Under the pieces are notes generated by a model. The model ran no database searches. It saw nothing but the letters and a program-made list of their open reading frames with translations, and was not told where the DNA came from. From the NCBI GenBank assembly GCA_020402865.1, contig JADBYT010000005.1, positions 1-64,000 of the forward strand: a stretch of DNA of 64,000 bases, in the 5' to 3' direction. Positions 26,172 to 35,689 of this stretch are shown piece after piece. Position 1 is the stretch's first letter; each line of letters begins with the position of its first letter. The DNA comes from Bacteroidota bacterium. GTDB lineage: Bacteria; Bacteroidota; Bacteroidia; Palsa-965. The position numbers and the translations under genes were made by a program.

Positions 26172-27506
26172 TTGGTAAAGTTCACGCTATTCTTCCTCAG
26201 CCTTTCGCTGCTCATTATTCTTCACGAATTTGGTCATTACATCACCGCCCGCTGGTTTAAAACGCGGGTGGACAAGTTTTACCTTTTCTTCGATTTCCTT
26301 TTTCCCTTCGGCAACCTGCTGAAGTTTTCGCTGTTTAAGAAGAAAATAGGCGATACCACTTACGGCTTGGGCTGGTTTCCGTTTGGCGGCTATGTGGACA
26401 TTGCCGGCATGGCGGCCGAGCCGGGCACCGACCCCGACACGCCGCCCGCTCCCGATGAATTCCGTGGCAAAAAACCCTGGCAGCGACTGATTATTCTGGC
26501 CGGTGGTGTGACGGTGAATGCAATTCTGGCGGTAATCATTTACGCTGTAATGTCGTTTGTATGGGGCGAAAGCTACACACCGGCCAACAAATTGCCCTAC
26601 GGTATTGCCTGCGATTCGCTGGCGAAAAATTTAGGATTGATGAATGGCGATTTCATTACCGCTGTTGATGGTAAGCCGACTAAGAGTTTTATGGCAATCC
26701 GCAAGGATATTTTGCTCGATGATGCGCGTTCGCTGGAAATAATGCGCAACGGGAATAAAGTAAAAATTGAACTGCCCGAAGATCTTCCGACGAAACTGAT
26801 TGAAAATGGCGGATCGATGTTTGACATCTGCATGCCTTTTGTGGTTGATAGTGTAATGGCTGACGGCACGGCCATAAAAGCCGGGATACAAAAGGGCGAC
26901 AGCATTTTTGCGGTAAACGGCGATACGCTGGTATGGTATCACGAAATTGCGGCCTCGCTGGGTAAACATAAAAACAAAGAAGTAACCCTTGGCCTCACCC
27001 GAAAAGGTGAACCCATGAGTATTAAACTGAAGCTGAATGAGGAAGGTAAAATGGGTGTTGCAGCCAAACAGCCTGAACTCGAAAAAGTAACCACCGAGTA
27101 TGGCTTTGGTGCAGCCATTGTGCGCGGCTTTACCCGCACCGGCGAATCGTTTACAAACTACGTGAAACAACTTCCGCTGCTGTTTACCAAAGCCGGCGCC
27201 AAACAGGTGGGCGGTTTTGCCAGCATGGGCAGCATTTTCCCGAGCAGCTGGGACTGGGAAAGTTTCTGGGGGATTACGGCTTTACTGTCGTGCATTCTGG
27301 CCTTTATGAACCTGCTTCCCATTCCGGTGCTCGACGGCGGTTACATTCTGTTTGTGCTCTGGGAAATGGTTACAGGCCGCAAGCCGGGCGAGAAATTCAT
27401 GCGCATTGCCATGAACGTGGGCACCTTTATGGTACTTGGCCTGCTCATCTTTGCCAACGGCAACGACCTCTGGAAATTTGTCATCAAACCGCTCATCGGC
27501 GGCTGA
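26172..27506 (+). CDS. rseP: RseP-family site-2 metalloprotease
   Basis: A 444-aa intramembrane protease that cleaves anti-sigma factors and cleaved signal peptides. The N-terminal helix carries the zinc motif HEFGH (LLIILHEFGHYITARWF), followed by GWFPFGGYVDIAGM, a PDZ region (about residues 200-290), and the C-terminal helix with the third ligand region NLLPIPVLDGGYIL. A TTG at 26172 is taken as start because it gives the usual N-terminus and no ATG in frame lies nearby upstream. It follows the repeat cluster. Confidence 0.94.
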   Translation: MVKFTLFFLSLSLLIILHEFGHYITARWFKTRVDKFYLFFDFLFPFGNLLKFSLFKKKIGDTTYGLGWFPFGGYVDIAGMAAEPGTDPDTPPAPDEFRGKKPWQRLIILAGGVTVNAILAVIIYAVMSFVWGESYTPANKLPYGIACDSLAKNLGLMNGDFITAVDGKPTKSFMAIRKDILLDDARSLEIMRNGNKVKIELPEDLPTKLIENGGSMFDICMPFVVDSVMADGTAIKAGIQKGDSIFAVNGDTLVWYHEIAASLGKHKNKEVTLGLTRKGEPMSIKLKLNEEGKMGVAAKQPELEKVTTEYGFGAAIVRGFTRTGESFTNYVKQLPLLFTKAGAKQVGGFASMGSIFPSSWDWESFWGITALLSCILAFMNLLPIPVLDGGYILFVLWEMVTGRKPGEKFMRIAMNVGTFMVLGLLIFANGNDLWKFVIKPLIGG

Positions 27507-27570
27507 TGAACAGGCTGGCACGGGCTTTGCCGGTAGCAGATACGATTTTGCACCCAAACTGCGTTTGAGG

Positions 27571-28404
27571 ATGAACATGAAGGCTTTTCGTTTGCTCTTT
27601 CTGCTGCTGGCCACCCCGGCGCTGCTTCCCGCACAAACCACCACACGCGGCACCGGCAGCGACAGTGCGGGCGGCACCACACCCTCGCCGGGAGGCAAAA
27701 CAAACATTCTGGTGATACCCATGTATCCCACCATGTTTAACGTGGACCCCGACATAAGCCGCGCCATGAGCAAAGCCAGCGGCCAAACCTTCGAGCAAAT
27801 CCGCCACACGTTCAACCAGGCGCTTGTGGACCAGCTGCGCAAACAGTTTGGCAACGGCTTCAGCATTACCTCGCTCATTGATGATACCGTGAAAATGAAA
27901 GAGGACCTGCGCTATGTATATGCCAATACAGCCAGCGAATGGACACTAACCGGATCTCCTTTAAATCCGCCCCCGGCTACCACTCCGCAAAAGCCACAAC
28001 CCGGCCTTAAAAACGGACAGGTGCAAGCGACCACCGCACAGGGCGACCGGTTTATGAATACCGTATTGAAAACGCCAGAGGTCATTGAAAAGTTAAAAAC
28101 CAAGTACAAGGCGCAGTACATCATTTTCATCAACCAGCTTGACCTGAAAAACGACCTTGGCAGCGATCCCTACAACCTGAACGGCACGCAAACCTTTAAA
28201 CGCAGTGCGATAATGCACTTTACCATTTTTTCTGCCGCCACCGGAAAACGCACTGCCGCCGGAAAACTGCGCAGCGAATTTGCCAATACCGACAATACGC
28301 CCCGCGCAATCATCCAGAAAGCGTTCCCCTCGCTCATGCGCCAGCTGCAACTACGCTACCAGACCGGACTAAAGCCCGAACCGCCAAAGCCTGCCGGAAA
28401 GTAA
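27571..28404 (+). CDS. Exported protein of unknown function
   Basis: A 277-aa protein. Start at the ATG at 27571 (or 27577), giving signal peptide MNMKAFRLLFLLLATPALLP. After a Gly/Thr/Ser linker comes a globular domain (NILVIPMYPTMFNVDPDISR, YKAQYIIFINQLDLKNDLG). I do not recognise the family; the pattern resembles periplasmic proteins that combine short N-terminal motifs (VIP..P) with a nucleotide-free alpha/beta domain. It lies 64 bases after rseP and may be co-transcribed with it. Confidence 0.75.
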   Translation: MNMKAFRLLFLLLATPALLPAQTTTRGTGSDSAGGTTPSPGGKTNILVIPMYPTMFNVDPDISRAMSKASGQTFEQIRHTFNQALVDQLRKQFGNGFSITSLIDDTVKMKEDLRYVYANTASEWTLTGSPLNPPPATTPQKPQPGLKNGQVQATTAQGDRFMNTVLKTPEVIEKLKTKYKAQYIIFINQLDLKNDLGSDPYNLNGTQTFKRSAIMHFTIFSAATGKRTAAGKLRSEFANTDNTPRAIIQKAFPSLMRQLQLRYQTGLKPEPPKPAGK

Positions 28405-28492
28405 AGCACCGGCAAAAACCGGCACACGGCCGAATCGGAATTATATTTTCACGCTGTACGCTGTATATTGGCTCCGACCCAATATTCAATTC

Positions 28493-28945
28493 ATGCGCCT
28501 CATACTCTTTACTGCCCTGCTGGGCATTGCCGGCTGCTGCACCCGCCGCGACTGCGACGAAACCACAACCATCACCGCCATCGGTTTCAATAACTACACC
28601 CGCAACCAGATCAGCAACGGACAAATCATCCGCTTCGATGCCGCTTCCGGCTTCACACAACCTATTGACACCATTACCATAAGCAGTGCAGCGCTCTCGC
28701 CTACAAACAACAACCCCGACTCAATGCACTACACCTTTACACTGCCTGCTGCTTTCACCCCGCAAAACAATTACCGCATTCAGCTGCCCGTACAGCAAAT
28801 AGACATTACCAATTTTAAATACGAAACCTTTGAATGCAACTCCTGTTTCCTGAAACAACAGGACGACAGCCGCCGGCTGAGTACCGTAAAAGTAAACGGA
28901 CAGGAGCGCGCCATTGCCGGCGGATTTTTGCAGGTGTTCAGATAA
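28493..28945 (+). CDS. Small lipoprotein of unknown function
   Basis: A 150-aa lipoprotein with signal MRLILFTALLGIAGCCTRRD (lipobox GIAGC). The mature domain is a short beta-sandwich-like sequence with an internal Cys-x-x-Cys (ECNSCFLKQQ). No family recognised. A bidirectional terminator follows at 28959. Confidence 0.75.
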   Translation: MRLILFTALLGIAGCCTRRDCDETTTITAIGFNNYTRNQISNGQIIRFDAASGFTQPIDTITISSAALSPTNNNPDSMHYTFTLPAAFTPQNNYRIQLPVQQIDITNFKYETFECNSCFLKQQDDSRRLSTVKVNGQERAIAGGFLQVFR

Positions 28946-28958
28946 AATACACACCCAC

Positions 28959-28997
28959 TAAAAAGCGGCTGATGCACAGTGCATCAGCCGCTTTTTT
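28959..28997. terminator. Bidirectional terminator
   Basis: Stem aagcggctgatgca / tgcatcagccgctt with a 3-base loop, flanked by A5 on the left and T6 on the right. It separates the convergent lipoprotein (28945) and PhnA-domain gene (29010). Confidence 0.92.
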
Positions 28998-29009
28998 GAA
29001 GACACTCAT

Positions 29010-29219
29010 TTACGACTTCTTCAAAAACTCGGTGCGCAGCACAATGGTCTGGCGGTCGATACGGCCTTCCACTTCGCTTTCATCGTCGGTGAGGCGGATG
29101 CCTTTTACCATAGTGCCCCGTTTGAGCACGGCCGAAGAGCCGCGCAGCTTGAGGTCTTTGATCAGGGTCACGTTATCGCCTTCGCTTAAAAGCGTGCCGT
29201 TACTGTCTCTTACTTCCAT
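29010..29219 (-). CDS. PhnA-domain protein (C-terminal domain only)
   Basis: A 69-aa protein. The start at 29219 gives MEVRDSNGTLLSEGDNVTLI. This is the C-terminal PhnA/YjdM domain (GDNVTLIKDLKLRGSSAVLK, then GTMVKGIRL), without the N-terminal zinc ribbon of full-length YjdM. The name 'alkylphosphonate utilisation' is historical and no such role is implied. A separate, single-gene unit divergent from the AsmA-like gene. Confidence 0.9.
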   Translation of the reverse strand: MEVRDSNGTLLSEGDNVTLIKDLKLRGSSAVLKRGTMVKGIRLTDDESEVEGRIDRQTIVLRTEFLKKS

Positions 29220-29371
29220 AATTGAGTTGGTTTGGTGAAGCAAAGGTAGAGTTTGACGGGCATTACGTTATAAACATTTCACATTTCATACTTTCTCCTG
29301 CCACATACCTTTCTGCATCGGGCAGCGTTTTAGTTTTGAATTTGCAGGCAAACCAGTCTGCAAGTGCCTGC

Positions 29372-32011
29372 ATGGAAGAAAACGCTGCTGTAGTAGTAAA
29401 GAAAAAACGCCCGTGGTGGAAACGGATACTGCGCCTGTTTATGTGGACAGGTCTTTCGGTACTGTTGCTGCTGGGGCTGGCGGTGCTGCTGCTGTTTGTG
29501 TTTGAGGATGATGTGAAAAAATACATTACCGCCGAAGCCAACAAGCACCTGAATACGGTAGTGTTTATTGATCCGAAAGACATCAACCTGACCCTGTTCA
29601 GCAGTTTTCCGGATGTGTCGCTTGAGTTTAAAAATGTGAAGGCGCTGGATGCGCTGCCCGACGAAAAACGCGATACCTTGTTTAAGGCCGAACGAATTGC
29701 GCTTTCGTTCAGCTTGCTTGATTTTTTCCGCGAAAACTATACTGTGCGCGATATTGCAATGGAAAATGCGGCGGTTGAACTGCGTATCGACAAAAAAGGG
29801 CGCGACAACTTTCACTTCCTCAAAACCACTGCCGACACGGGCGCATCTAATCCGGTGGCTTTTGCGCTGGAGCATGTGGGGCTCGAAAATGTGCGCGTAC
29901 TTTACTTCAACCAGCCCGCACAAAGTACCTATGAAGTGCTAATTGATGCGCTCAACTGTTCGGGCGATTTTGGTACTGAGCAATACGTATTGCAAACCGA
30001 TGCCGGCTTTACAGTAGGGCAGCTCAAACAGGGCAGGGCCTCGTATTTTGCCGGGAACAAAGGCACCCTCGACCTTGCGCTGCAGATAAACAACACGCAG
30101 AACCTTTACACGGTACAAACCGGCCGACTCACGCTTTCGCAGCTTGAACTGCTGGTGAGCGGATCAGTAAACAACAAGGCCGGTGTGCCGGTGCTTGATC
30201 TAGCTGTTACCGGCAACCGCATCGACCTCGGCAAGGCTCTTACGCTGCTGCCCGAAAGCCTGCGCAAAGACATTGAAGACTACAAAGCCACGGGCGAATT
30301 TTACACCGACATTACCGTAAAAGGGCCTGTGGCCGATACGGCTGCACTGGCGGTAGAAGGCAAATTCGGCATACGCAGCAACGGCACGCTGAGCCGCGAA
30401 GGCACCAATGTGACAATGCGCAACATTGCACTCAAAGGCGTGTTCAGCAGCGGGCGCGGACGCGACGGGTTTGAGCTTTCGGAGTTCAGCGCGGGCACGG
30501 GTACAAGCAGGTTTTCGGGACGCTTTGCCATGGACGGATTCACCAATCCGGGCTACACAGCCTCGCTCAACGGCAATATCAATCTGGCCGAAATGCAGGA
30601 GCTTTTTCAGCTCGACACCATTGAAAAAGCAGCGGGCAACATCGAGCTGCGCATCAACGCATCGGGCCGCCCCGGAAAAGGCAGCACACTCACCGCCGCC
30701 GATTTCCGCAACTTTAAAACCAGCGGCGAAATGACCCTGCGCAACGTAGTATGCCGCCTCAAAAACAGCGCACTGCCGGTTGACAGTCTCAGCGGCGCAC
30801 TGGGTTTCGACGGCAACAACGTATCCATTACTAACCTGCGCGTCCGCTCAGGACCCAGCGACCTTGTGCTCAACGGCAAACTGCGCAACCTGCTCGGCTT
30901 CCTGTTTACACAACGCGAAGTGCTTGACATAACCGCCAGCCTCAGCTCCGAACTCACCGACCTCAACGCGCTATTGAGCACACCTGCAACCACCAAAAGC
31001 AGCGATACAACCTACAGCCTCACACTGCCCGAACGCATTGCCGTGAGCATTGCCGCGCAGGTGGGACAGGTAAAATTCCGCAAGTTCTATGCACGCGACC
31101 TGCGCGGCGAACTCAAGCTGCGAAACCAGCGACTTGTGGCCGATCCGGTGTCGTTCTGGACAATGGATGGAAAAATAAACGGCAGCGGAATGATAGACGG
31201 CACCCGGTCCGACTCGCTGCTTATTACCGGCAACGCACACTGTGAGCGCGTAAATATCAACAAACTGTTTGTGCAGCTCGAAAACTTCGGCCAAACCACA
31301 CTCACAAACGAACACGTGCGCGGCACACTTACGTCTGATCTCAACTTCGCTTCACTCTGGAGCACAAGCCTTGTGATGAACGAACAAAAACTCTTTGCCG
31401 GTGCCGATGTAACCATTGATCAGGGCCAGCTCATCAACTTCAAACCGCTCGAAGAACTTTCGCGCTTCATCAAACTCGACGACCTGCGCAACATCCGTTT
31501 CAGCACACTCACCAACCACATCGACATCCGCAACCGCATCATCACCATTCCCGAAATGGATATCCGCTCAAGCGCAATAGATATAACCATGTCGGGCACT
31601 CACAATTTTGATAATGTGGTGGATTACCACATTGTGGTGGGGCTCGATGAACTCCGTGCACAGAAAGTGAAAAAAGCCAATCCGGTAAACGCCGAACTTG
31701 GCATTGTGGAAGAAGACGACGGCGGCCACCGTACCAAACTTTACATACTCATGAGCGGCCCGCTCGATAATCCCGATATCCGCTACGACTCAAAAGGCCT
31801 TGTGCGCGGCATACGCAACGATCTGAAGCAGGAAAAACAAGACCTGAAACAACTGCTGCGCGAAGAGTTTGGCTGGTTTAAAAAAGACACTACACTCAAC
31901 AATAAAAAGCCCGGCGAGAAACCGCAGAAAAAGAACGAAGACGGCAAGTTCATCATCCGCTTTGAACAGGGTGAAGATGAAGAGGCTCCGCCGGAGGATG
32001 ATGATTTTTAA
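29372..32011 (+). CDS. AsmA-like envelope protein
   Basis: An 879-aa protein. Start at the ATG at 29372 (MEENAAVVVKKKRPWWKRIL). One N-terminal membrane helix (SVLLLLGLAVLLLFVFED) anchors a long beta-rich domain built of AsmA/TamB-like strands (LFSSFPDVSLEFKNVKALDA, IDITMSGTHNFDNVVDYHIV). AsmA-like proteins are now seen as bridge-like lipid carriers between inner and outer membrane; that role is inferred from the family. The C-terminus is a charged, probably disordered tail (GEKPQKKNEDGKF). Transcribed alone. Confidence 0.88.
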   Translation: MEENAAVVVKKKRPWWKRILRLFMWTGLSVLLLLGLAVLLLFVFEDDVKKYITAEANKHLNTVVFIDPKDINLTLFSSFPDVSLEFKNVKALDALPDEKRDTLFKAERIALSFSLLDFFRENYTVRDIAMENAAVELRIDKKGRDNFHFLKTTADTGASNPVAFALEHVGLENVRVLYFNQPAQSTYEVLIDALNCSGDFGTEQYVLQTDAGFTVGQLKQGRASYFAGNKGTLDLALQINNTQNLYTVQTGRLTLSQLELLVSGSVNNKAGVPVLDLAVTGNRIDLGKALTLLPESLRKDIEDYKATGEFYTDITVKGPVADTAALAVEGKFGIRSNGTLSREGTNVTMRNIALKGVFSSGRGRDGFELSEFSAGTGTSRFSGRFAMDGFTNPGYTASLNGNINLAEMQELFQLDTIEKAAGNIELRINASGRPGKGSTLTAADFRNFKTSGEMTLRNVVCRLKNSALPVDSLSGALGFDGNNVSITNLRVRSGPSDLVLNGKLRNLLGFLFTQREVLDITASLSSELTDLNALLSTPATTKSSDTTYSLTLPERIAVSIAAQVGQVKFRKFYARDLRGELKLRNQRLVADPVSFWTMDGKINGSGMIDGTRSDSLLITGNAHCERVNINKLFVQLENFGQTTLTNEHVRGTLTSDLNFASLWSTSLVMNEQKLFAGADVTIDQGQLINFKPLEELSRFIKLDDLRNIRFSTLTNHIDIRNRIITIPEMDIRSSAIDITMSGTHNFDNVVDYHIVVGLDELRAQKVKKANPVNAELGIVEEDDGGHRTKLYILMSGPLDNPDIRYDSKGLVRGIRNDLKQEKQDLKQLLREEFGWFKKDTTLNNKKPGEKPQKKNEDGKFIIRFEQGEDEEAPPEDDDF

Positions 32012-32141
32012 GCAGTTGCATAACGTTCTTATGGGCGGGTAACGCAAAAAAAATCGCCCGGCCTGCAGTTCACCATGATAAGGTTTAGCAAAAGCGGCGT
32101 ATCTTTCCATCTGATTCCCGTTACCACAATAAACCAGAACA

Positions 32142-34298
32142 ATGAAACACACCTTACTCGCCTTTGCACTTTTTGGTGCAATAGCAGTTTCTGCGCAATC
32201 AGCTGCAACGGACACGGCAAACACCCTGCAGCAGTACGAGCAGATTAAGCTTCAGGGCCGGCAGCCCGTAATACGCACTGCCGCCTGGAACACCGCCCCT
32301 GCAGCAAACGTGCGCGTACAACCCAGCATTACCACACAATCAACCGATTGTGACTGTATGCTTCCTGTGGACAGCACATTTCAGGTTGTGCCGTTTTCAT
32401 TCTCCAACCCGCCCGATTACCGCAACGATGACGGATCGACGGGTGTAATTCCCATCCCTTTCAACTTTTGCTTTTACGGCCAAAACCAAACCTCATGCTA
32501 CATCAACAACAATGGTAACATTTCGTTTGGTGGCTCTTATGCTACATTTTCTGCCGTTGGCTTCCCGAGCAATCAGTTCTCGATGGTAGCACCCTTCTGG
32601 GCCGATGTGGATACACGCGGCACCGGTTCGGGACTGGTGTATTATAAAGTTACGCCCACTGCACTTATTGTGCGCTGGCAAACAGTAGGGTATTTTGCTT
32701 CCTACTTCGACAAACTCAACGATTTCCAGCTTATCATTACCGATGGTGTGGATCCGCTCATTCCTGGCGGCAACAACGTATCGTTCTGCTACGGCGATAT
32801 GCAGTGGACCACCGGCGATGCCTCGGGTGGCAGTAATGGTTTTGGCGGCACACCGGCCACCGTGGGTGCCAACCTCGGAAACGGAGTGGATTATATTCAG
32901 TTCGGGCAGTTTGATGCACCGGGCTCGTTGTACGATGGTCCTTTTGGCAACAACGATCAGATAAGCTGGCTCGATAACCAGAACTTCGTGTTCAACACCT
33001 GTGCGGTGGGCAATATTCCGCCCATTCCTACCATGACCATTACCGACCCTGCCGGAAACACGACCAGTGTGCAGCCCTATTGCGGCGACACACTGCGCAT
33101 TTGCGAAGGCAACACGGTTACACTCAACGCCACCTTCTTTGCACCCGAGCCCAACCAAACCGTTACAGTTACGCACACCGCTCCGCAAAACTTCACCGTA
33201 GTATCAAACACACCCGGCACAGCCGGCATTCTCATCGGCTCATTCACCCCCGATGCCACCAACTTCGGCATCAATACATTTACATTCACCGGCACCGATA
33301 ATGGCACGCCCGTAGGCACAGCTACTTTCTCAATAAACATTCTGGTGGATACCTTCCAGCTGCCGCCCCCGGTTATCACCGGCCTCGACGAATATTGCCA
33401 GAACACGCCCGGCGTTACACTTACCGTAAACAACCCCGGCTACGACAGTGTAATGTGGAGCAACGGCCCTACAAACGTGAACTCGGTAAGCAACATTACA
33501 CAAGGCACCTACATTGTAACCGTGGCCGACAACGGCTGCTTTGACCGCGACACCATTACCATAACCGAGCTGCCTTCTCCGGTACCGGCAATTACCGGCG
33601 TGCTTAACTTCTGCGGCACTACCACTACACTCAGTGCCGCAAACCCGGCCTATGCCAGCTATGTGTGGAGCAACAACACCACCACACCCGTAACCACTGC
33701 AGGCTCCGGCAACTACACTGTAACCGTGGTTGACACCAATGGCTGCACCGGCACATCGGCATCCGTTACCGTAAATGCCAACCCGGTTCCGCAGGCCGCA
33801 TTCGCCGCCACACCGCCCACTGCATTTGCCGGCGACACCGTGGCCTTTACCGACCAAAGCACCGTAAGCAGCGGCAGCATCACGTCGTGGATTTGGGATT
33901 TCGGCGATGGCAATAACTCCACCGCCTCCAACCCCACACACAGCTACGGCACACCGGGCACTTACAACGTTTGCCTGTATGTAGCCACATCCACACCGTG
34001 CTACGATACTATCTGCAACGAGTACGTGGTGTTGCCTTTCACCATCATCGCCCCCAACATCATCACTCCCAACGGCGATGGCAAAAACGACAACCTTGTA
34101 TTCATCAACCTTGAGTTTTATCCCAACGCACGCCTTACCGTGTACAACCGCTGGGGCAGCAAGGTGTATGAAAACACCAACTACCAGAACAACTGGGACG
34201 GCGGCGGTATGGTTGACGGCGTGTATTACTACGTAGTGGAGGCTGTTGATTTGCAGGAGCCGGCTACCGGGTTTTTCCATATCATCAGGGGGAATTGA
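32142..34298 (+). CDS. Surface protein: nidogen-like domain, PKD and gliding-associated C-terminal domain
   Basis: A 718-aa protein. A signal peptide (MKHTLLAFALFGAIAVSAQS) is followed by a nidogen-type domain (SMVAPFWADVDTRGTGSGLV around residues 145-165), Ig-like modules, a PKD domain (AGDTVAFTDQSTVSSG, WIWDFGDGN), and a C-terminal type B T9SS/CHU_C domain (APNIITPNGDGKNDNLVFIN, YNRWGSKVYENTNY). It is probably a large adhesin-like protein exported by type IX secretion. It ends 75 bases before the EPS locus, with a terminator between. Confidence 0.92.
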   Translation: MKHTLLAFALFGAIAVSAQSAATDTANTLQQYEQIKLQGRQPVIRTAAWNTAPAANVRVQPSITTQSTDCDCMLPVDSTFQVVPFSFSNPPDYRNDDGSTGVIPIPFNFCFYGQNQTSCYINNNGNISFGGSYATFSAVGFPSNQFSMVAPFWADVDTRGTGSGLVYYKVTPTALIVRWQTVGYFASYFDKLNDFQLIITDGVDPLIPGGNNVSFCYGDMQWTTGDASGGSNGFGGTPATVGANLGNGVDYIQFGQFDAPGSLYDGPFGNNDQISWLDNQNFVFNTCAVGNIPPIPTMTITDPAGNTTSVQPYCGDTLRICEGNTVTLNATFFAPEPNQTVTVTHTAPQNFTVVSNTPGTAGILIGSFTPDATNFGINTFTFTGTDNGTPVGTATFSINILVDTFQLPPPVITGLDEYCQNTPGVTLTVNNPGYDSVMWSNGPTNVNSVSNITQGTYIVTVADNGCFDRDTITITELPSPVPAITGVLNFCGTTTTLSAANPAYASYVWSNNTTTPVTTAGSGNYTVTVVDTNGCTGTSASVTVNANPVPQAAFAATPPTAFAGDTVAFTDQSTVSSGSITSWIWDFGDGNNSTASNPTHSYGTPGTYNVCLYVATSTPCYDTICNEYVVLPFTIIAPNIITPNGDGKNDNLVFINLEFYPNARLTVYNRWGSKVYENTNYQNNWDGGGMVDGVYYYVVEAVDLQEPATGFFHIIRGN

Positions 34299-34321
34299 GA
34301 AGTTTGATGAAATGAAATGTA

Positions 34322-34352
34322 TAAAAGGCTGTCTCAATAAGGACAGCCTTTT
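34322..34352. terminator. Terminator between the surface protein and the EPS locus
   Basis: Stem aaaaggctgtc / gacagcctttt with an 8-base loop, A/T-flanked on both sides. Convergent genes end at 34298 and 34373, so it may serve both. Confidence 0.85.
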
Positions 34353-34372
34353 ATATTCATCACCCTAACCAT

Positions 34373-35689
34373 TCATCTCCTCATTCCCACTACACTTTCT
34401 TTACGCACCAGCGAACGTCGTATGTGCAGTGTTTTTGCCTCCATTGGAGTAAGCAAGCTGCTGCCGCTGCGGGTTGCATGCATTATGATGAGCTGATAAA
34501 ACAAAATGCCGTAATTGGTTTCGCCAAAAATGCCAAATTCGGTAAATGAATTGATGAGCAGCGGAATCATCATCCCGTAATACATCAACTTTGTTTCTGT
34601 GTTTTCTGCGCGATTGAAACCGCGTATAGTAAATACCATTTGAAACAACACAATTGCAAAACCCACAAAGCCAAGATTCATGAGCACCTGAATAAAGGTA
34701 TTGTGTGTCATTTGTCCGGCGTAGGTGTGTACGCCTTGAAAATAATCTTTGTACGCAATGCGCATAAACCCAAAGCCAAAGAGCGGTTCTTTGGGTAAAC
34801 CTTCAGTGAGCAGAGCTTCCCAGAAAGGCAAACGCCCCGTCATGCTCATTACTTCATCAAGTCCGCCGCCACCTTCCTTAATCATGATTTTTTCAACGGC
34901 CACAGGCACAGCCAGCAAAGCGCCGATATACATTGCAGCTTTAAGTTTACGATTATCGGAGCGTTTGATGTGAAAGAAGAAAATGAGCAGAAGACCAATG
35001 GTTGACGAACGGGAGCCAGTCATTACCAACGCATACACCAGCACCAGTACTTTAGTGATGGTCCATACTTTATTTGATTTATTGTAAAGATCAAACAACA
35101 AACACGAAACGCCCAATGCACAAAGCATTCCAAGTTCATTGGGGTTCATGAAATACCCCCCCAGTCTGGCTTCTTCGCCACCATGTGTCATGCGGTAAAA
35201 CTGATCAGGAGCAATGAACATGCCGGACACAAAAATCAGAATCATTAAAAAAATGGCATTTCCTGTAACCGAATAAAATCTGATGTGATTTCCCGGAAAA
35301 TAGGTATCGAGTAAAATGAAACACTGGATAAAGAAAAAAGCAAACACAAGACTTTGCGCATCCATTACCCATTGTAAAGCACTGTAACCGGGGTTGGTTG
35401 ACCATAACAATGAAACGAGACCAAGCAACAGATAGGCAACATACAAAAGGATGGCACCTTTATTCTTCCATCCAAAAGATGCAACAGCACCACGTTTCAC
35501 AATGCTCCACTGCACGGCAAATACAGACACCACCATGAGCATACGGCTGGCTACTTTCAGTACGCGTGTTATGGCCACATTTTCGCTCCACGTAAAGAAG
35601 CCGCCTATCATGATAAACAGAATAAGCAGGAGCAGCCATTCGGTGCGACGCAGAAAAAGGCGGTGTGCAAATGTCAGATTGCCTTCCAT
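34373..35689 (-). CDS. O-antigen ligase/polymerase (Wzy/WaaL-like)
   Basis: A 438-aa protein with about ten to twelve membrane helices and a large periplasmic loop before the C-terminal helices, as in Wzy and WaaL. Family hallmarks include MTGSRSSTIGLLLIFFFHIK and GFGFMRIAYKDYF with a following TH (QMTHNTFIQVLMNLGFVG). In this locus it most likely polymerises lipid-linked repeat units (Wzy role). It is the last gene of the EPS run and overlaps the preceding glycosyltransferase gene by 16 bases. Confidence 0.88.
   Translation of the reverse strand: MEGNLTFAHRLFLRRTEWLLLLILFIMIGGFFTWSENVAITRVLKVASRMLMVVSVFAVQWSIVKRGAVASFGWKNKGAILLYVAYLLLGLVSLLWSTNPGYSALQWVMDAQSLVFAFFFIQCFILLDTYFPGNHIRFYSVTGNAIFLMILIFVSGMFIAPDQFYRMTHGGEEARLGGYFMNPNELGMLCALGVSCLLFDLYNKSNKVWTITKVLVLVYALVMTGSRSSTIGLLLIFFFHIKRSDNRKLKAAMYIGALLAVPVAVEKIMIKEGGGGLDEVMSMTGRLPFWEALLTEGLPKEPLFGFGFMRIAYKDYFQGVHTYAGQMTHNTFIQVLMNLGFVGFAIVLFQMVFTIRGFNRAENTETKLMYYGMMIPLLINSFTEFGIFGETNYGILFYQLIIMHATRSGSSLLTPMEAKTLHIRRSLVRKESVVGMRR

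Noticed and set aside
33330-34337. 335-codon antisense frame within the nidogen/PKD protein gene
   Set aside because: The plus strand has a signal peptide, PKD and CHU_C domains; the reverse reading is Gly/Cys/Val-rich nonsense.
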